The notes under the pieces: model-generated
Database searches by the model: none
What the model was told of the DNA's origin: nothing
What the model saw: the letters and a program-made list of their open reading frames with translations, nothing else
Made by a program: the position numbers and the translations under genes
Part shown: in pieces, positions 22,051-35,285 of the stretch
How the letters are laid out: each line of letters opens with the position of its first letter
Position numbering within the stretch: position 1 is the stretch's first letter
Assembly: GCA_022376925.1 (NCBI GenBank)
Contig: JAIOJX010000004.1
Location: 180,945,501-181,009,500, forward strand
From: Tragulus kanchil
Lineage: Eukaryota; Chordata; Mammalia; Artiodactyla; Tragulidae
DNA: 64,000 nucleotides
Direction: 5' to 3'

Positions 22051-24252
22051 TGTGTGTATCACAGACATGCGGGAAGTGGCCCAGCCTCCACCGTCCCCCC
22101 AAACTCATTGGAGCGGGAACCTGGAGGAAGCAGGGCTGTCCAGGGGAACTGGGCGGCTGGGCCTCAGGGTGGGATGGAGCTGAGGTCCGAGACAAGCTAG
22201 AGGCCGCATCTCCCTGTGTCGTGCCCGCCTTGTGGTCACCAGATGGCTGCCGCACCTCCAGGCGTCTCGTGTTTACTTGACTGTGCCCGCCTGGCATTAC
22301 CCATTCCTCTTGGCCGAGGCAGACCCACGCTTACGCCTGGATGCCTGGATCCCTGGAAGCAGCCTCTGGTGTCTGCAGCATCCAGGTGGCTGGTGGGCTC
22401 TGCCTGCCAGGGAGGGGGTTGTTGGTAGGATCCAGCGTGTTGGCCGGGGTGGGGTGCTGGAGGGAGATGCCAGCATGGGGATGGAAGAGAAGAAGTTGGA
22501 GAGACTGGAAGAAACCTGGGTGTGGCCAGAGGCCCCGGGAGGAGGGCGCCTCTAGCCTGATCATGGGGCCCTGGGGTGGGGGTAGTTGAGGATCTCTGAG
22601 TGTCCGCTGAGTATTACGGCCGGGCGGCTGGGTGGGAGGCAGCCTGGCAGGGCCAGCGGGCAGCGGAGCTGAGGAAGGGAATACAGCAAATGGGGGCATA
22701 GAGAATGGAATGAGAGTGGAGTCTGTGGGTGGAAGGAAGAGGGCACTTGAGAGGAGGGAGGGGCTTTACCTGAGCCAAGCTAGGGACCAGGGTGGCTGAG
22801 ACCGGACAGGGTCCTGGGCGGGAGAGGGTGTGCCAGGCTAGAGGGCGGCGAGACGGAGGCCAGAGGAGTCCTCAAGCCCGCGGGCAGCTCAGAGAGACGT
22901 GTCCCGCCCCCGCCGGCCTCCACCGCCCCTGGTCACCACCAGTAGGCAGGGGTTTGGCCTGGAGCTTGGTTCTAATTTTTGGGTTATTGTAGTTGAGGTC
23001 AGGTCATCTTCCTGGGACATCATTTCTACTTATTTTGGAGGCCATTCCTCTAAAGTTTCTGTCAGTCCTTCCAAAGATGGAAACCCAGCACGTCAGTATA
23101 TAAACTTTTGTCTGTCTCAGTCTACCACGGAGTTTCATTTTGGCTCAGAAGTGTGTGTATCACAGACATGCGGAAGTGGCCCAGCCTCCACCGTCCCCAA
23201 ACTCATTGGGCGGGAACCTGGAGGAAGCAGGGCTGTCCAGGGGAACTGGGCGGCTGGGCCTCAGGGTGGGATGGAGCTGAGGTCCGAGACAAGCTAGAGG
23301 CCGCATCTCCCTGTGTCGTGCCCGCCTTGTGGTCACCAGATGGCTGCCGCACCTCCAGGCGTCTCGTGTTTACTTGACTGTGCCCGCCTGGCATTACCCA
23401 TTCCTCTTGGCCGAGGCAGACCCACGCTTACGCCTGGATGCCTGGATCCCTGGAAGCAGCCTCTGGTGTCTGCAGCATCCAGGTGGCTGGTGGGCTCTGC
23501 CTGCCAGGGAGGGGGTTGTTGGTAGGATCCAGCGTGTTGGCCGGGGTGGGGTGCTGGAGGGAGATGCCAGCATGGGGATGGAAGAGAAGAAGTTGGAGAG
23601 ACTGGAAGAAACCTGGGTGTGGCCAGAGGCCCCGGGAGGAGGGCGCCTCTAGCCTGATCATGGGGCCCTGGGGTGGGGGTAGTTGAGGATCTCTGAGTGT
23701 CCGCTGAGTATTACGGCCGGGCGGCTGGGTGGGAGGCAGCCTGGCAGGGCCAGCGGGCAGCGGAGCTGAGGAAGGGAATACAGCAAATGGGGGCATAGAG
23801 AATGGAATGAGAGTGGAGTCTGTGGGTGGAAGGAAGAGGGCACTTGAGAGGAGGGAGGGGCTTTACCTGAGCCAAGCTAGGGACCAGGGTGGCTGAGACC
23901 GGACAGGGTCCTGGGCGGGAGAGGGTGTGCCAGGCTAGAGGGCGGCGAGACGGAGGCCAGAGGAGTCCTCAAGCCCGCGGGCAGCTCAGAGAGACGTGTC
24001 CCGCCCCCGCCGGCCTCCACCGCCCCTGGTCACCACCAGTAGGCAGGGGTTTGGCCTGGAGCTTGGTTCTAATTTTTGGGTTATTGTAGTTGAGGTCAGG
24101 TCATCTTCCTGGGACATCATTTCTACTTATTTTGGAGGCCATTCCTCTAAAGTTTCTGTCAGTCCTTCCAAAGATGGAAACCCAGCACGTCAGTATATAA
24201 ACTTTTGTCTGTCTCAGTCTACCACGGAGTTTCATTTTTGGCTCAGAAGTGT
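22051..24252 (+). repeat. Tandem duplication 6 (22051-23149 / 23151-24252)
   Basis: Unit starts TGTGTGTATCACAGACATGC; offset 1101 falling to 1097. Homopolymer losses in copy 2 (GGGAAG to GGAAG, CCCCCC to CCCC, GAGCGGG to GGCGGG) are all within 70 bases of the junction. The rest is essentially identical. Confidence 0.95.
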
Positions 24253-26099
24253 CATTACAGAGCTTTACCAAAACGTTCCGATTACCCATGTCCTCGTGGG
24301 TCCCCCAGCCCTCTTTTCTGCCGTCCCTGATCCGGGAAGATCCCTCGTGCTGCAGAGCAACTAAGCCTGTACGCCCCAACTACGGAGCCCAAGCTCTGGA
24401 GCGCACGCTCTGCAACAAGAGAAGCCACCGCAGCGAGAAGCCGGAGGACCGCAACTAGAGGCGGCCCTGCTCGCGACAGCAGGGGAATGTCTGCAGCAGC
24501 GACAAAGACCTAGTACAGTCAACAAATAAATGAAAGAATAAATAAAAATACAAATAAATGAGCATACAGTCAGTGGCTTGAGCCTTCAGCAAGGGAGACA
24601 TGGTTCTCCTCCCGGTAAAGATGTCAGGATATATTCAGGGTTTCAGAGTTCTGGGCTCAGCCTTTAGCAAAGTGGTTGTTACAGGAAATAAGGAAACCAC
24701 TTCTGTGTTTGCTGTTGAAGGGATGTTGTCACCCAGTGGTCCTTCCATCAAGAGCACACAGAGTTCTCTTCTAGCCGGGTGTTAGGAAAATACAGCTCAT
24801 TGGGGACCTCGCCTGTTTCCCCTTTTCCAGTAAGGAGAACTGAGTAACTTGCCCTGTTTCCCTTTTTACTCCAGCTGCCAGGAAACTCAGGCGAATTGGA
24901 AGTCAACGGTACCATTCTTTGCCATATTTCCCTTCTCCTTTTCTCTCAGACCTGATTTTCTTTCATCTTCCTAGCTTTTGGTATACATAGGAGATAGTGA
25001 GGAGGGGTGGCTGAGACCGGACAGGGTCCTGGGCCAGGCAGGCGGCGAGGCGGAGGCCAGAGGAGTCCTCAAGCCGCGGGCAGCTCAGAGAGACGTGTCC
25101 CGCCCCCGCCGGCCTCCACCGCCCCTGGTCACCACCAGTAGGCAGGGGTTTGGCCTGGAGCTTGGTTCTAATTTTTGGGTTATTGTAGTTGAGGTCAGGT
25201 CATCTTCCTGGGACATCATTTCTACTTATTTTGGAGGCCATTCCTCTAAAGTTTCTGTCAGTCCTTCCAAAGATGGAAACCCAGCACGTCAGTATATAAA
25301 CTTTTGTCTGTCTCAGTCTACCACGGAGTTTCATTTTTGGCTCAGAAGTGTCATTACAGAGCTTTACCAAAACGTTCCGATTACCCATGTCCTCGTGGGT
25401 CCCCCAGCCCTCTTTTCTGCCGTCCCTGATCCGGGAAGATCCCTCGTGCTGCAGAGCAACTAAGCCTGTACGCCCCAACTACGGAGCCCAAGCTCTGGAG
25501 CGCACGCTCTGCAACAAGAGAAGCCACCGCAGCGAGAAGCCGGAGGACCGCAACTAGAGAGCGGCCCCTGCTCGCGACAGCAGGGGAATGTCTGCAGCAG
25601 CGACAAAGACCTAGTACAGTCAACAAATAAATGAAAGAATAAATAAAAATACAAATAAATGAGCATACAGTCAGTGGCTTGAGCCTTCAGCAAGGGAGAC
25701 ATGGTTCTCCTCCCGGTAAAGATGTCAGGATATATTCAGGGTTTCAGAGTTCTGGGCTCAGCCTTTAGCAAAGTGGTTGTTACAGGAAATAAGGAAACCA
25801 CTTCTGTGTTTGCTGTTGAAGGGATGTTGTCACCCAGTGGTCCTTCCATCAAGAGCACACAGAGTTCTCTTCTAGCCGGGTGTTAGGAAAATACAGCTCA
25901 TTGGGGACCTCGCCTGTTTCCCCTTTTCCAGTAAGGAGAACTGAGTAACTTGCCCTGTTTCCCTTTTTACTCCAGCTGCCAGGAAACTCAGGCGAATTGG
26001 AAGTCAACGGTACCATTCTTTGCCATATTTCCCTTCTCCTTTTCTCTCAGACCTGATTTTCTTTCATCTTCCTAGCTTTTGGTATACATAGGAGATAGT
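23888..26099 (+). repeat. Tandem duplication 7 (23888-25005 / 25006-26099)
   Basis: Unit starts GGTGGCTGAGACCGGACAGG; offset 1118 falling to 1101 after a degraded start of copy 2 (loss of 'ggagagggtgtgccaggcta'-like bases). The first 360 bases also occur at 22791-23149, making three copies. Confidence 0.95.
24330..24560 (+). repeat. CHR-type SINE, 5'-truncated
   Basis: Begins CTGATCCGGGAAGATCCCTC and continues through GCAACTAAGCCTGTACGCCC, GCAACAAGAGAAGCCACCGC and an (AATAAA)-rich tail. Its duplicate is 25431-25661. Confidence 0.8.
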
Positions 26100-26349
26100 C
26101 TGGGAGAAACAGGCTCTCAACATAAAAGAAAGGAAAAAAAGAAGGAAGATGGAGTAAAAATCTCAGGCAAAACCCAAGTGTAGTGGTCAGGGGAGACCAG
26201 ACTTGAAGTTTTGGCCACCAGCCTGCTGTGCATCCTTGGGGCACTCACTCACACTCTCTGATTCCTTCCGACCACCTGACCATCTCTCAGACTCCTGGAG
26301 ACTCTCCTTTCCCCATGTGTCCTGAAGCGTGTGTTCACACACATTTACC
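26100..26349. other. Unique intergenic sequence
   Basis: No gene seen. Confidence 0.4.
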
Positions 26350-26775
26350 AAGTGCCAATTGTTCTACTGTGTAACAAATCACTCCCACACTTCCTGGTCG
26401 ATCCAAATGACACTGAGTTTGTTCACAAATCTGCCAGGTAGGCAGGGCTCAATGGGGACAGCTGGTCTCAGCTCTATTGGGTGTCCGCGGGGGCAGCCCG
26501 AGACAGGGCCTGGGATCTCTGACAGCCGTCTGTCTTGCACGTTTGGCGGCTGGTCTGTGAGCTTGAACATCCAGAACGCCTTGGCATCTCTCTTGCTCTC
26601 CATGGCCACTCCCGTGGCCCCCCAGCAGGGCAATTCCGGGAGAGTCGGCAGCGCTGGGCGCCGAGGTGCATGGCCCACGGGAGAGCCGGGGGGAGACGGG
26701 CCCCCTTTCCGGCCTGGCCTTGGAGGTCTCTGAGTCACGTCCGCCACAGTCTCAGGGTCGCACTGTAAGAAGATG
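26350..26775. mobile_element. MLT1-like ERVL-MaLR LTR relic
   Basis: The pattern 'tgtgtaacaaatcac', 'gggctcaatggggacagctgg', 'cagcagggcaattccgggagag', 'catggcccacgggag' and 'agtcacgtccgccac' resembles old mammalian MaLR LTRs. It is highly diverged, with no coding capacity. Confidence 0.45.
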
Positions 26776-28911
26776 ACGCGGATGGGGGATGTGGTGTCAC
26801 CATCTTTAGAACATGCCACCTGCCACTCTTCCTGATGCCAAGCGACGGGCTAGACCCTGGGAACACGGACACAGGCTGTGTAAGATGCTGGCAATCTTTT
26901 CCTCATCATCCAAGGCCTGTGCGCCCACACGGCATTCCGCCCAGTGCCCTCTTCTGATCCCGGACCGACGCGTCCAGTTTCCCACCTGGCAGCTTCACTT
27001 GGGTCTGTCCCCAGCTCAGTGGGTCCCCAGCGGGCTCCTTGTATGTGTTTCAGCTCAGCAAAGGGCAACGCGGCTCCCCGGCTCCCCACCCACCCCCAGA
27101 CACTCAGGTGGGGTCCCAGGCATCCGTTCAGACCCCTTCTCTTCTCTCCTCCCCGCATGGATCATCAGGGCTCGCTGGAGCCTGGGGACACGGTCCCCAG
27201 CGGCTTTCAGAGCCGTGGGCTCCTTAGGCACCCGCCCCGCCCCACCCTGTGCGAGCCAAAGTCCTCCTTCTTCTTGTGGCGGCCGAGGAGGTCCTCAAGC
27301 CTCGGCCCACCCTGCCCCTGTGCCCGCACAGCGCCCAGGCTGATTTCTCTAAGACACGCATCTGGTTTTACACGTGAATCTTCAGACACTCACGCCCGAC
27401 GACACCGTGTGTAGATGTGAATCTGGTCACAGCACTCTTCTACCTGAGAGCCTTCCGAGGCTCTCTTCTGCCTTCAGGATGGCAACATTTGTTTTCGTCG
27501 CTGGATCATAAACTCTAAGGGGCTGGTTCTAACTTGTTAGCCGGAGGCGCCTGGTGGTGCTGAGTAGGTGTTGAATGACCCAACAGCCAGGGTGGGTGTC
27601 AGAGTTTGATGAAACAAGCTCTGAGGGCCTTTTGCTCCCCAATCTGCCGTGTCCTATACCTGTGAAGTCCCATCTCACCAGAAGACAGGTGGCCAGCCAG
27701 CAGCTCTGCTCCACCTGCTGGTCACAGTTTCAGAGGTGGTAATACTCCGAGCGGGGCCCTGGGATGAAACGAGAGCTGTTAGTTCACACTGAGGTGGGTA
27801 TCCCCGTATGATTTCGGCAACTCCGTTAACCAGAACCTTCCGTTTTCAGGAAGCAAGGTCACTCGGCCAGGCGGGGCCGTGGCAGTCACGTCCAGGGATG
27901 GTCTGTAGATCAGCTTGTGAGGGCAACCCTGGAATCCCAGAATGCTCTGCTGGGAGGCCCTGTATGGTTACAGAGGAGAGGACTGGGGCGGGTTTTAAAC
28001 GTCTTTTCCTCCCGTCTGTCCTGCCACCTCGTCTGCCGCTCAGGCCCCGCTGTTTGGCCCATGTCAGGCCGTCCAAGCACCGGGAGGAGGCCTGTCTGGT
28101 TTTTCCATGTGACCCCAGACCACGGGGTCCTGAGACGGTCCTGGGAAAGACGGGGCACGTGACTCGACCACAGTCATTACCGAGTGGGGATGGACCAAGA
28201 CGCCAGACTGCCACCTGCTAGAACGTTCTTGCTGGGCCCGAGTCTGCAGGCCAGAACAAGGGGCCTCGTGGCCGGGGGTCCTGCTGGGGGTGAGGGCAGG
28301 AGATGGTGTGGGCAGGCAGGTTCCCCTGCTTCCTCGGTCCTTCCCGGCTGTGTGAGGGGAGCGGAGGGCCTCGGCCATGGAAGCCCTGGTCTCCAACTCT
28401 GCAAAGTGGGCCCATTTGCCCATGTTTTTCCAAGACCCATCCAGAGTGCCCTCTTCGAGGCTGGAGGGCTCTGGGCTCCCAGTGAGGTGTCAGAGCCTGG
28501 CAGGCAGGGCCTGGTCCCCACCAGCTGCTGTCTATTTGCCCTTTCTGGGGCTCTTTTTTCCTTCTCTGTGTAGACCAGGGTCAGGACAGCACTTCCCAGG
28601 AGGGAAGGTGTGAGAGATCTCCCCAGAGAATCCCCGGAAGGCAGCCAGCGCCCAGTGCGGCCACTGGAGACCCAGGAGGTTCTGACCACCTCCTTCCTCT
28701 CGCTCCTCAGAGTCCAAAACTGGCCCACGAGCTCCACCCTGTGGTGGCCGAGGGGATGCCACTCAGAGGAGCCAGAGCCTGGAGCTCCAAGGGGCAGGGT
28801 GCCTGTGGCCCCGAGTCAGGGCTGGGCACTGGGAAGAGTGGGCAGCGCCCCCTGGCGGACTTCACTTTCATTCTCTGTCACTTCTCTCCCTGACCCTCCA
28901 TTCCTAGCTCA
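26776..28911. other. Unique intergenic sequence with an L2-like patch
   Basis: About 2.1 kb with no supported gene. An L2-like stretch ('ctggtcacagcactcttctacctgagagcc ... gccttcaggatgg', broken) lies near 27405-27485. Several 100-180-residue open frames overlap on both strands, as expected for G+C-rich DNA, and none resembles a protein. Confidence 0.5.
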
Positions 28912-31070
28912 GGATGGGGATGGTGGTGGTGGTGAAGTGATGCATTAGGGGTGATGGCTGGGGGTAAGGAGGTGCTGGGTGGTAGGCAAGGCCAGGACCG
29001 CGGGAGGCAGATGAAGGCGTACAAATGCTGAGTCGGGTTTGCCTGTATTTCAGTTTTTAAAAATTAACATTTGTTTTCTGATTTAAATCTTGAATATGGA
29101 ATATGAGTTTTTTCTTTTTATTTTGACACAGGGTTGTTGTTGTTGGTTTTTTTTTTTTTTAATTTTGGCCTCTTTCTAAAAATTGATTTATTTATTTTTC
29201 ATCTGTCTTTATTCTTTGGCCTGTGTGGGCCTCCCATTGCAGTGGCCTCTCTCGCTGGAGAGCACTGGCTCTGGGCACATGCGCTCAAGAGCGCTGGCTC
29301 GTGATTGGACACACTGGTCCAGCTGCTCCGCGTCACGTAGGATCTTCCCGCGCCAGGGATCGAACCGGTGCTCCTTGCACAGTAAGGCGGACACTTTACC
29401 CACTGGACCACCAGGAAAGCCCCCTCAAAAAATCAACATTATTTTTGGTATTTTGTTCACCACGATCTATGTGCACTGATTTTGATTTCTAAAGCTATCA
29501 CCTACAGATTTACTTATCCTGACGGCTCTGCTTTGGATTCTTAACCGAGCGGAGTGCCTCACGTGCTCAGCGTAGCCCCGCCCCTTTGGGGTAGGCGCAG
29601 GTGGTGGGTGGGTGGGCTTCAGCTGGGAGGTCTCATGAAGGGGCCTCCCGACTCCACCCAGTTACCACCCACCCTCCCAGCCTCGTATCATCCACCATCC
29701 GCTCTTCCCCCCATCCCTCCACCACCCGTCCGTCTACCCGAGTGGGTGAGAACCTACCTTCTGCATTTACACGGCCCACATTCACATCCGGGCTGCCCAG
29801 CCTGGATGACCTTCCTGTCCATGCAACACCACGCTTCCCATTTGGTACGGTCTTTCACTTAAAAATCATTCATACAACACTTGACTACATTGTTAAAAAA
29901 TCCACTGGTCTCTGATCTTCACGAGCATTCAGTGACATAGGTGTGCTTTCGGGCTGGCTCAGACAGTGAAGAGTCCATGGGCAACCACCCCATTTTGTCC
30001 CTCAGGGATGGGGATGGTGGTGGGGGGAAGTGATGCATTAGGGGTGATGGCTGGGGGTAAGGAGGTGCTGGGTGGTAGGCAAGGCCAGGACCGCGGGAGG
30101 CAGATGAAGGCGTACAAATGCTGAGTCGGGTTTGCCTGTATTTCAGTTTTTAAAAATTAACATTTGTTTTCTGATTTAAATCTTGAATATGGAATATGAG
30201 TTTTTTCTTTTTATTTTGACACAGGGTTGTTGTTGTTGGTTTTTTTTTTTTTTAATTTTGGCCTCTTTCTAAAAATTGATTTATTTATTTTTCATCTGTC
30301 TTTATTCTTTGGCCTGTGTGGGCCTCCCATTGCAGTGGCCTCTCTCGCTGGAGAGCACTGGCTCTGGGCACATGCGCTCAAGAGCGCTGGCTCGTGATTG
30401 GACACACTGGTCCAGCTGCTCCGCGTCACGTAGGATCTTCCCGCGCCAGGGATCGAACCGGTGCTCCTTGCACAGTAAGGCGGACACTTTACCCACTGGA
30501 CCACCAGGAAAGCCCCCTCAAAAAATCAACATTATTTTTGGTATTTTGTTCACCACGATCTATGTGCACTGATTTTGATTTCTAAAGCTATCACCTACAG
30601 ATTTACTTATCCTGACGGCTCTGCTTTGGATTCTTAACCGGAGCGGAGTGCCTCACGTGCTCAGCGTAGCCCCGCCCCTTTGGGGTAGGCGCAGGTGGTG
30701 GGTGGGTGGGCTTCAGCTGGGAGGTCTCATGAAGGGGCCTCCCGACTCCACCCAGTTACCACCCACCCTCCCAGCCTCGTATCATCCACCATCCGCTCTT
30801 CCCCCCATCCCTCCACCACCCGTCCGTCTACCGGAGTGGGTGAGAACCTGCCTTCTGCATTTAGACGGCCCACATTCACATCCGGGCTGCCCAGCCTGGA
30901 TGACCTTCCTGTCCATGCAACACCACGCTTCCCATTTGGTACGGTCTTTCACTTAAAAATCATTCATACAACACTTGACTACATTGTTAAAAAATCCACT
31001 GGTCTCTGATCTTCACGAGCATTCAGTGACATAGGTGTGCTTTCCGGGCTGGCTCAGACAGTGAAGAGTC
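28912..31070 (+). repeat. Tandem duplication 8 (28912-29976 / 30006-31070)
   Basis: Unit starts GGATGGGGATGGTGGTGG; offset 1094. Copy 1 ends inside the Bov-tA head at GACAGTGAAGAGTC and is followed by 29 unrelated bases, while copy 2 reads through into a complete Bov-tA. Point differences appear near the end of copy 1 (for example CTACCCGAG versus CTACCGGAG, CATTTACACGG versus CATTTAGACGG). Confidence 0.95.
29185..29425 (-). repeat. CHR-type SINE
   Basis: Antisense, ending GGACCACCAGGAAAGCCCC, with reversed B box GCGCCAGGGATCGAACCGG. It belongs to the same subfamily as the plus-strand SINEs at 35770 and 51196 (shared 'gctggaccagtgtgtccaat' segment). Its duplicate is 30278-30518. Confidence 0.85.
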
Positions 31071-31243
31071 TGCCTGCAGTGCAGGGGGCTCAGGGTCGAT
31101 CCCTGGGTTGGGAGGATGCCCTGGGGATGGAAATGGCAGCCTACTCTGATATTCTTGCCTGGCGAATCCCACGGGTGGAGGAGCCTGGCGGGCTACATTC
31201 CGTGGGGTCACAAAGAGTCAGGCACAGCTAACACTTTCACTTT
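31043..31243 (+). repeat. Bov-tA SINE
   Basis: GGGCTGGCTCAGACAGTGAA head, CAGGGTCGATCCCTGGGTTG box, TTCTTGCCTGGCGAATCCCA and GGGGTCACAAAGAGTCAGGC tail. Confidence 0.85.
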
Positions 31244-31814
31244 CATCCTTGTTTTCCAGATGAGAAACTGAGGTCCAGAGGGCGACGTGTCTTGGCCAGG
31301 GCCCCAGGGCCTGAGTGGCAGGGGTGTGAGAGCCCAGAACGGCCATGTCCATCTCTGTCGCTGCCTCTGCTCAAGACAGAGTGAGGTCCCACCGTGCCCT
31401 GGACAGCCAGTCGGATGGGGCAGACCATCCTCTGATGGTTCCCTGGGCGCGTGATGTGTTCCTGGAAGAGGTAATGATGGATTCTGGGTGGGGAGAGCCT
31501 CGAGGGGTGGGAGCTGCATGTGCGCACCACAGAGGTGAGGCTGAGCGGGCACCTTTGAGGGGCCCCCATGGCCGGAGTGCACGCTGTCAGGGGGGTGAAT
31601 CCGTGCTTGTGGCTTTGGTTGGGGGCGGGGAGAGGGGCCTTCAAGGGAGCAGTGGGGCCAGACTGTGAGAGGTTTTGCGTGCCAGAGCATAGCACGCCTT
31701 TCTTGTCTTACCAGCCTGATAATAGACCAGGAAGGAGCCGCCCTCGGTAGGAAACCTCTCTTGGGCCAGACACCATAGAGGGTGGCCCACGTCTCTTGTC
31801 TCAAGCGCAGCTCG

Positions 31815-31935
31815 CCACATCCCTTCGAGACAGTCACTGTGATCTGTTTCATAGGTGAGTGAGGCTAAGCCCCAGAGAGGGAGGCTGACTCCCACGGTCA
31901 CACAGCCAGACGTGGGGAGCTGGGAGCCAAGCCTA
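31815..31935. repeat. MIR SINE relic
   Basis: Contains 'gtttcataggtgagtgaggctaag', 'agagagggaggctgac' and 'ggtcacacagccagacg'. Its duplicate is 32903-33023. Confidence 0.6.
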
Positions 31936-31984
31936 CCACTAATTCACAGTGCAGAAAGGTTTCTCTGACTGTTATTCTCTTAAA

Positions 31985-34765
31985 AAAAAACAAACTTGTT
32001 AAGCCAGATGAAAAGTAGACAGATACAAATGATTTTTAACAAAGGGGCCAAGATCATTCAATAGAGAAAAGTATTATTTTCAACAATAGGTGTTGGGAAA
32101 ACTGGATATCCACGTGCAAAAGAATGAAGTGGGTCTCCTACCTTATACCATCTACAAAAAAATTAACTCAAAATGGATCAAAGACATAAGGGTAAGACCA
32201 AACACAAGACACTCCTTTGAAGAAAACATAGGACAAAATCTCCATGATATTGGATTTGCCAATGATTTCTTGGATAAAACACCAAAGGCACAGGTAACGA
32301 AAGAAAAAAATACATACATTGGAGTTTATGAAAATTTTAAAAATTTGTGCATCAAAACACTATCCACAGAGTAAAAAAGCAATGCATGGAATGGGAGAAA
32401 ATATTTGCAAATCATGTATCTGATATGGGATTGTTGTTGTTCAGTTGCTAAGTTGTGTCCGACTCTGCAACCCCACGGACTGCAGCCCGCCAGGCTTCCC
32501 TGTCCTTCACCATCTCCCGGAGCTTCCTCAAACTCATGTGCATTGAGTCGGTGATGCCATCCAACCACCTCATCCTCTGTTGCCCCCTTTTCCTATTGCC
32601 CTCAATCTTTCCCAGCATCAGGGTCTTTTCCAGTGAGTCGGCTCTTCGCATCAGGTGGCCCAAGTAGTGGAGCTTCAGCTTCTGCATCAGTCCTTCCGAT
32701 GAGTATTCAGGGCTGATGTCCTTTAGGATCAAGGATTAGTATACAGAATATACAGAGAACTCCTAAAACTCAACAACAGATGCACATATGGCCCATTAAA
32801 AGGAAAGATTGAATAATTCAGATATACAAATGGCCATGTAAATGTGAAAATGATGCTCACCGATAGAGGGTGGCCCACGTCTCTTGTCTCAAGCGCAGCT
32901 CGCCACATCCCTTCGAGACAGTCACTGTGATCTGTTTCATAGGTGAGTGAGGCTAAGCCCCAGAGAGGGAGGCTGACTCCCACGGTCACACAGCCAGACG
33001 TGGGGAGCTGGGAGCCAAGCCTACCACTAATTCACAGTGCAGAAAGGTTTCTCTGACTGTTATTCTCTTAAAAAAAAACAAACTTGTTAAGCCAGATGAA
33101 AAGTAGACAGATACAAATGATTTTTAACAAAGGGGCCAAGATCATTCAATAGAGAAAAGTATTATTTTCAACAATAGGTGTTGGGAAAACTGGATATCCA
33201 CGTGCAAAAGAATGAAGTGGGTCTCCTACCTTATACCATCTACAAAAAAATTAACTCAAAATGGATCAAAGACATAAGGGTAAGACCAAACACAAGACAC
33301 TCCTTTGAAGAAAACATAGGACAAAATCTCCATGATATTGGATTTGCCAATGATTTCTTGGATAAAACACCAAAGGCACAGGTAACGAAAGAAAAAAATA
33401 CATACATTGGAGTTTATGAAAATTTTAAAAATTTGTGCATCAAAACACTATCCACAGAGTAAAAAAGCAATGCATGGAATGGGAGAAAATATTTGCAAAT
33501 CATGTATCTGATATGGGATTGTTGTTGTTCAGTTGCTAAGTTGTGTCCGACTCTGCAACCCCACGGACTGCAGCCCGCCAGGCTTCCCTGTCCTTCACCA
33601 TCTCCCGGAGCTTCCTCAAACTCATGTGCATTGAGTCGGTGATGCCATCCAACCACCTCATCCTCTGTTGCCCCCTTTTCCTATTGCCCTCAATCTTTCC
33701 CAGCATCAGGGTCTTTTCCAGTGAGTCGGCTCTTCGCATCAGGTGGCCCAAGTAGTGGAGCTTCAGCTTCTGCATCAGTCCTTCCGATGAGTATTCAGGG
33801 CTGATGTCCTTTAGGATCAAGGATTAGTATACAGAATATACAGAGAACTCCTAAAACTCAACAACAGATGCACATATGGCCCAATTAAAAAACGGGCAAA
33901 TGACTTGAATAGACATTTTTCCGAAGAAGATATACAAATGGCCATGTAAATGTGAAAAATGATGCTCACCGTCCCTGATCACTGGGGAAATGCAAAAAAT
34001 GACAACGAGATACCATCTCATATACATTAGGATGCCAACTGTTTAACAAAGCAGACAAATGGAAAATACCAAGTGCTGGGAAGAATGTGGAGAAACTGGA
34101 TCCCTTGTGCACTGTCGGTAGGAATGTTGAATGGTACAACTGCTGTAGAAAACTGTAGGTGATTCCTCAAGAAATTAAAAACAATTATCCTGTGACCCAG
34201 CGATTGCACTTCTGGGTATAGACACCAAATCATTGAAAACAGAGCCTCAAAAGAGATATTTATGGACCCACATTCATGGCAGCATGATTCAGACTAGCTA
34301 CAATGTGGAAACAACCCATGTATCCATTGATGGCTGGATGAATAAGCAAAATAGAGTCTATACACGCAATGGAATATGATTCCGCTTAAACAAGAAGGAA
34401 ATCCAGCAAAATACTGCAACATGGATGGGACGTGAGGACATTATGCTACGTGAAAAAAGTCCCTAAGGGACAAATGCTACATGATTCTACTCCTATGAGG
34501 TCCTTTGAGTCTTCAAAATCACAGAGACAGGAAGTAGGACAGGGGTGGGGGGAAGGCCGATGGGGAGTCACTGTTTGATGAGGACAGAGTTTCAGTTTTA
34601 CAAGGTGAGAAGAGCTATGGGGGATGGTGCTAGAGGCGAATCGCGAGTGTATTTCATACCCTGAAACCACACACTTCAAAATGGTCACGACGGTGACTTT
34701 TATGTTGTGTGTATTTGTGGCTGTATTTACATACTACAAATGTATGCGTATATTATATGTGTTTA
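31985..34765 (+). mobile_element. L1 LINE ORF2 3' end and 3'UTR, interrupted
   Basis: Contains AAATGGATCAAAGACATAAG, GGGAAAACTGGATATCCACG, GACAACGAGATACCATCTCA and CCCAGCGATTGCACTTCTGG, all standard L1 ORF2 3' landmarks. It is split by a BovB-derived insertion and by tandem duplication 9. Frames are broken, so it is inactive. Confidence 0.85.
32430..32729 (-). mobile_element. BovB-derived insertion in L1
   Basis: The antisense frame reads [20 protein letters not shown] then [19 protein letters not shown], the BovB reverse-transcriptase C-terminus, followed by the Bov-A-type end (CAGTTGCTAAGTTGTGTCCG). Its duplicate is 33518-33817. Confidence 0.85.
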
Positions 34766-35285
34766 CATACAACGCCATGTGTGGGCTGACACATCCAGAA
34801 CGCCACAGCGAGATCTACTTTGGAGAATGCATCTGGACATCATCATCTTCGTCAGGGAAGGTGAGGGCAGGATCCAGAGACGTCTGCTGTTTGCGCTTAC
34901 GTGGCACCAGCTCGTCTTTAACCAGAGAGGGTCTTTGCCTTCTCTGGGGACCAGCACACCTCCGCTTTCAGTGCAGGTGGCTGATGAGGCTGACCTCATC
35001 CACAGCCCCAGGGAGAGGGCAGAGAAGGCCTGACCTGGGTCCAGCTAATACTCGTCCGTCCCCTGGCTGTGGGGACTGCTTGAAGAGGCATCCCGTGACT
35101 GAAGGAGGGCCAGTGAGAATCAATCCTGGGATTTTTGCCAGAGCAAGGAGGAAACAAAACTTTCAGGTGTGATGTCTAGCTGGGAAGATGAGGATTCTCA
35201 GGAGCCTGAGAATTAAGCCAAAGCAGAGGACAGTGAGTGGGGAGATGGACAGCAAGAGACTGAGTCTGGATGACATCACGGGGAT
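34766..35285. other. Unique intergenic sequence
   Basis: No recognised gene. A short decayed repeat is possible but not identified. Confidence 0.45.

Larger units (their letters stand above)
31775..33971 (+). repeat. Tandem duplication 9 (31775-32862 / 32863-33971)
   Basis: Unit starts ATAGAGGGTGGCCCACGTCT; offset 1088. Copy 1 is damaged near its end: L1 sequence CGGGCAAATGACTTGAATAG and neighbours, present in copy 2 at 33893-33930, are replaced by a shorter garbled stretch at 32795-32822. Confidence 0.95.

Noticed and set aside
32090..32374. 94-residue frame with protein-like composition
   Set aside because: It is a remnant of L1 ORF2 flanked by other L1 3' landmarks, truncated at both ends and duplicated with the surrounding unit.
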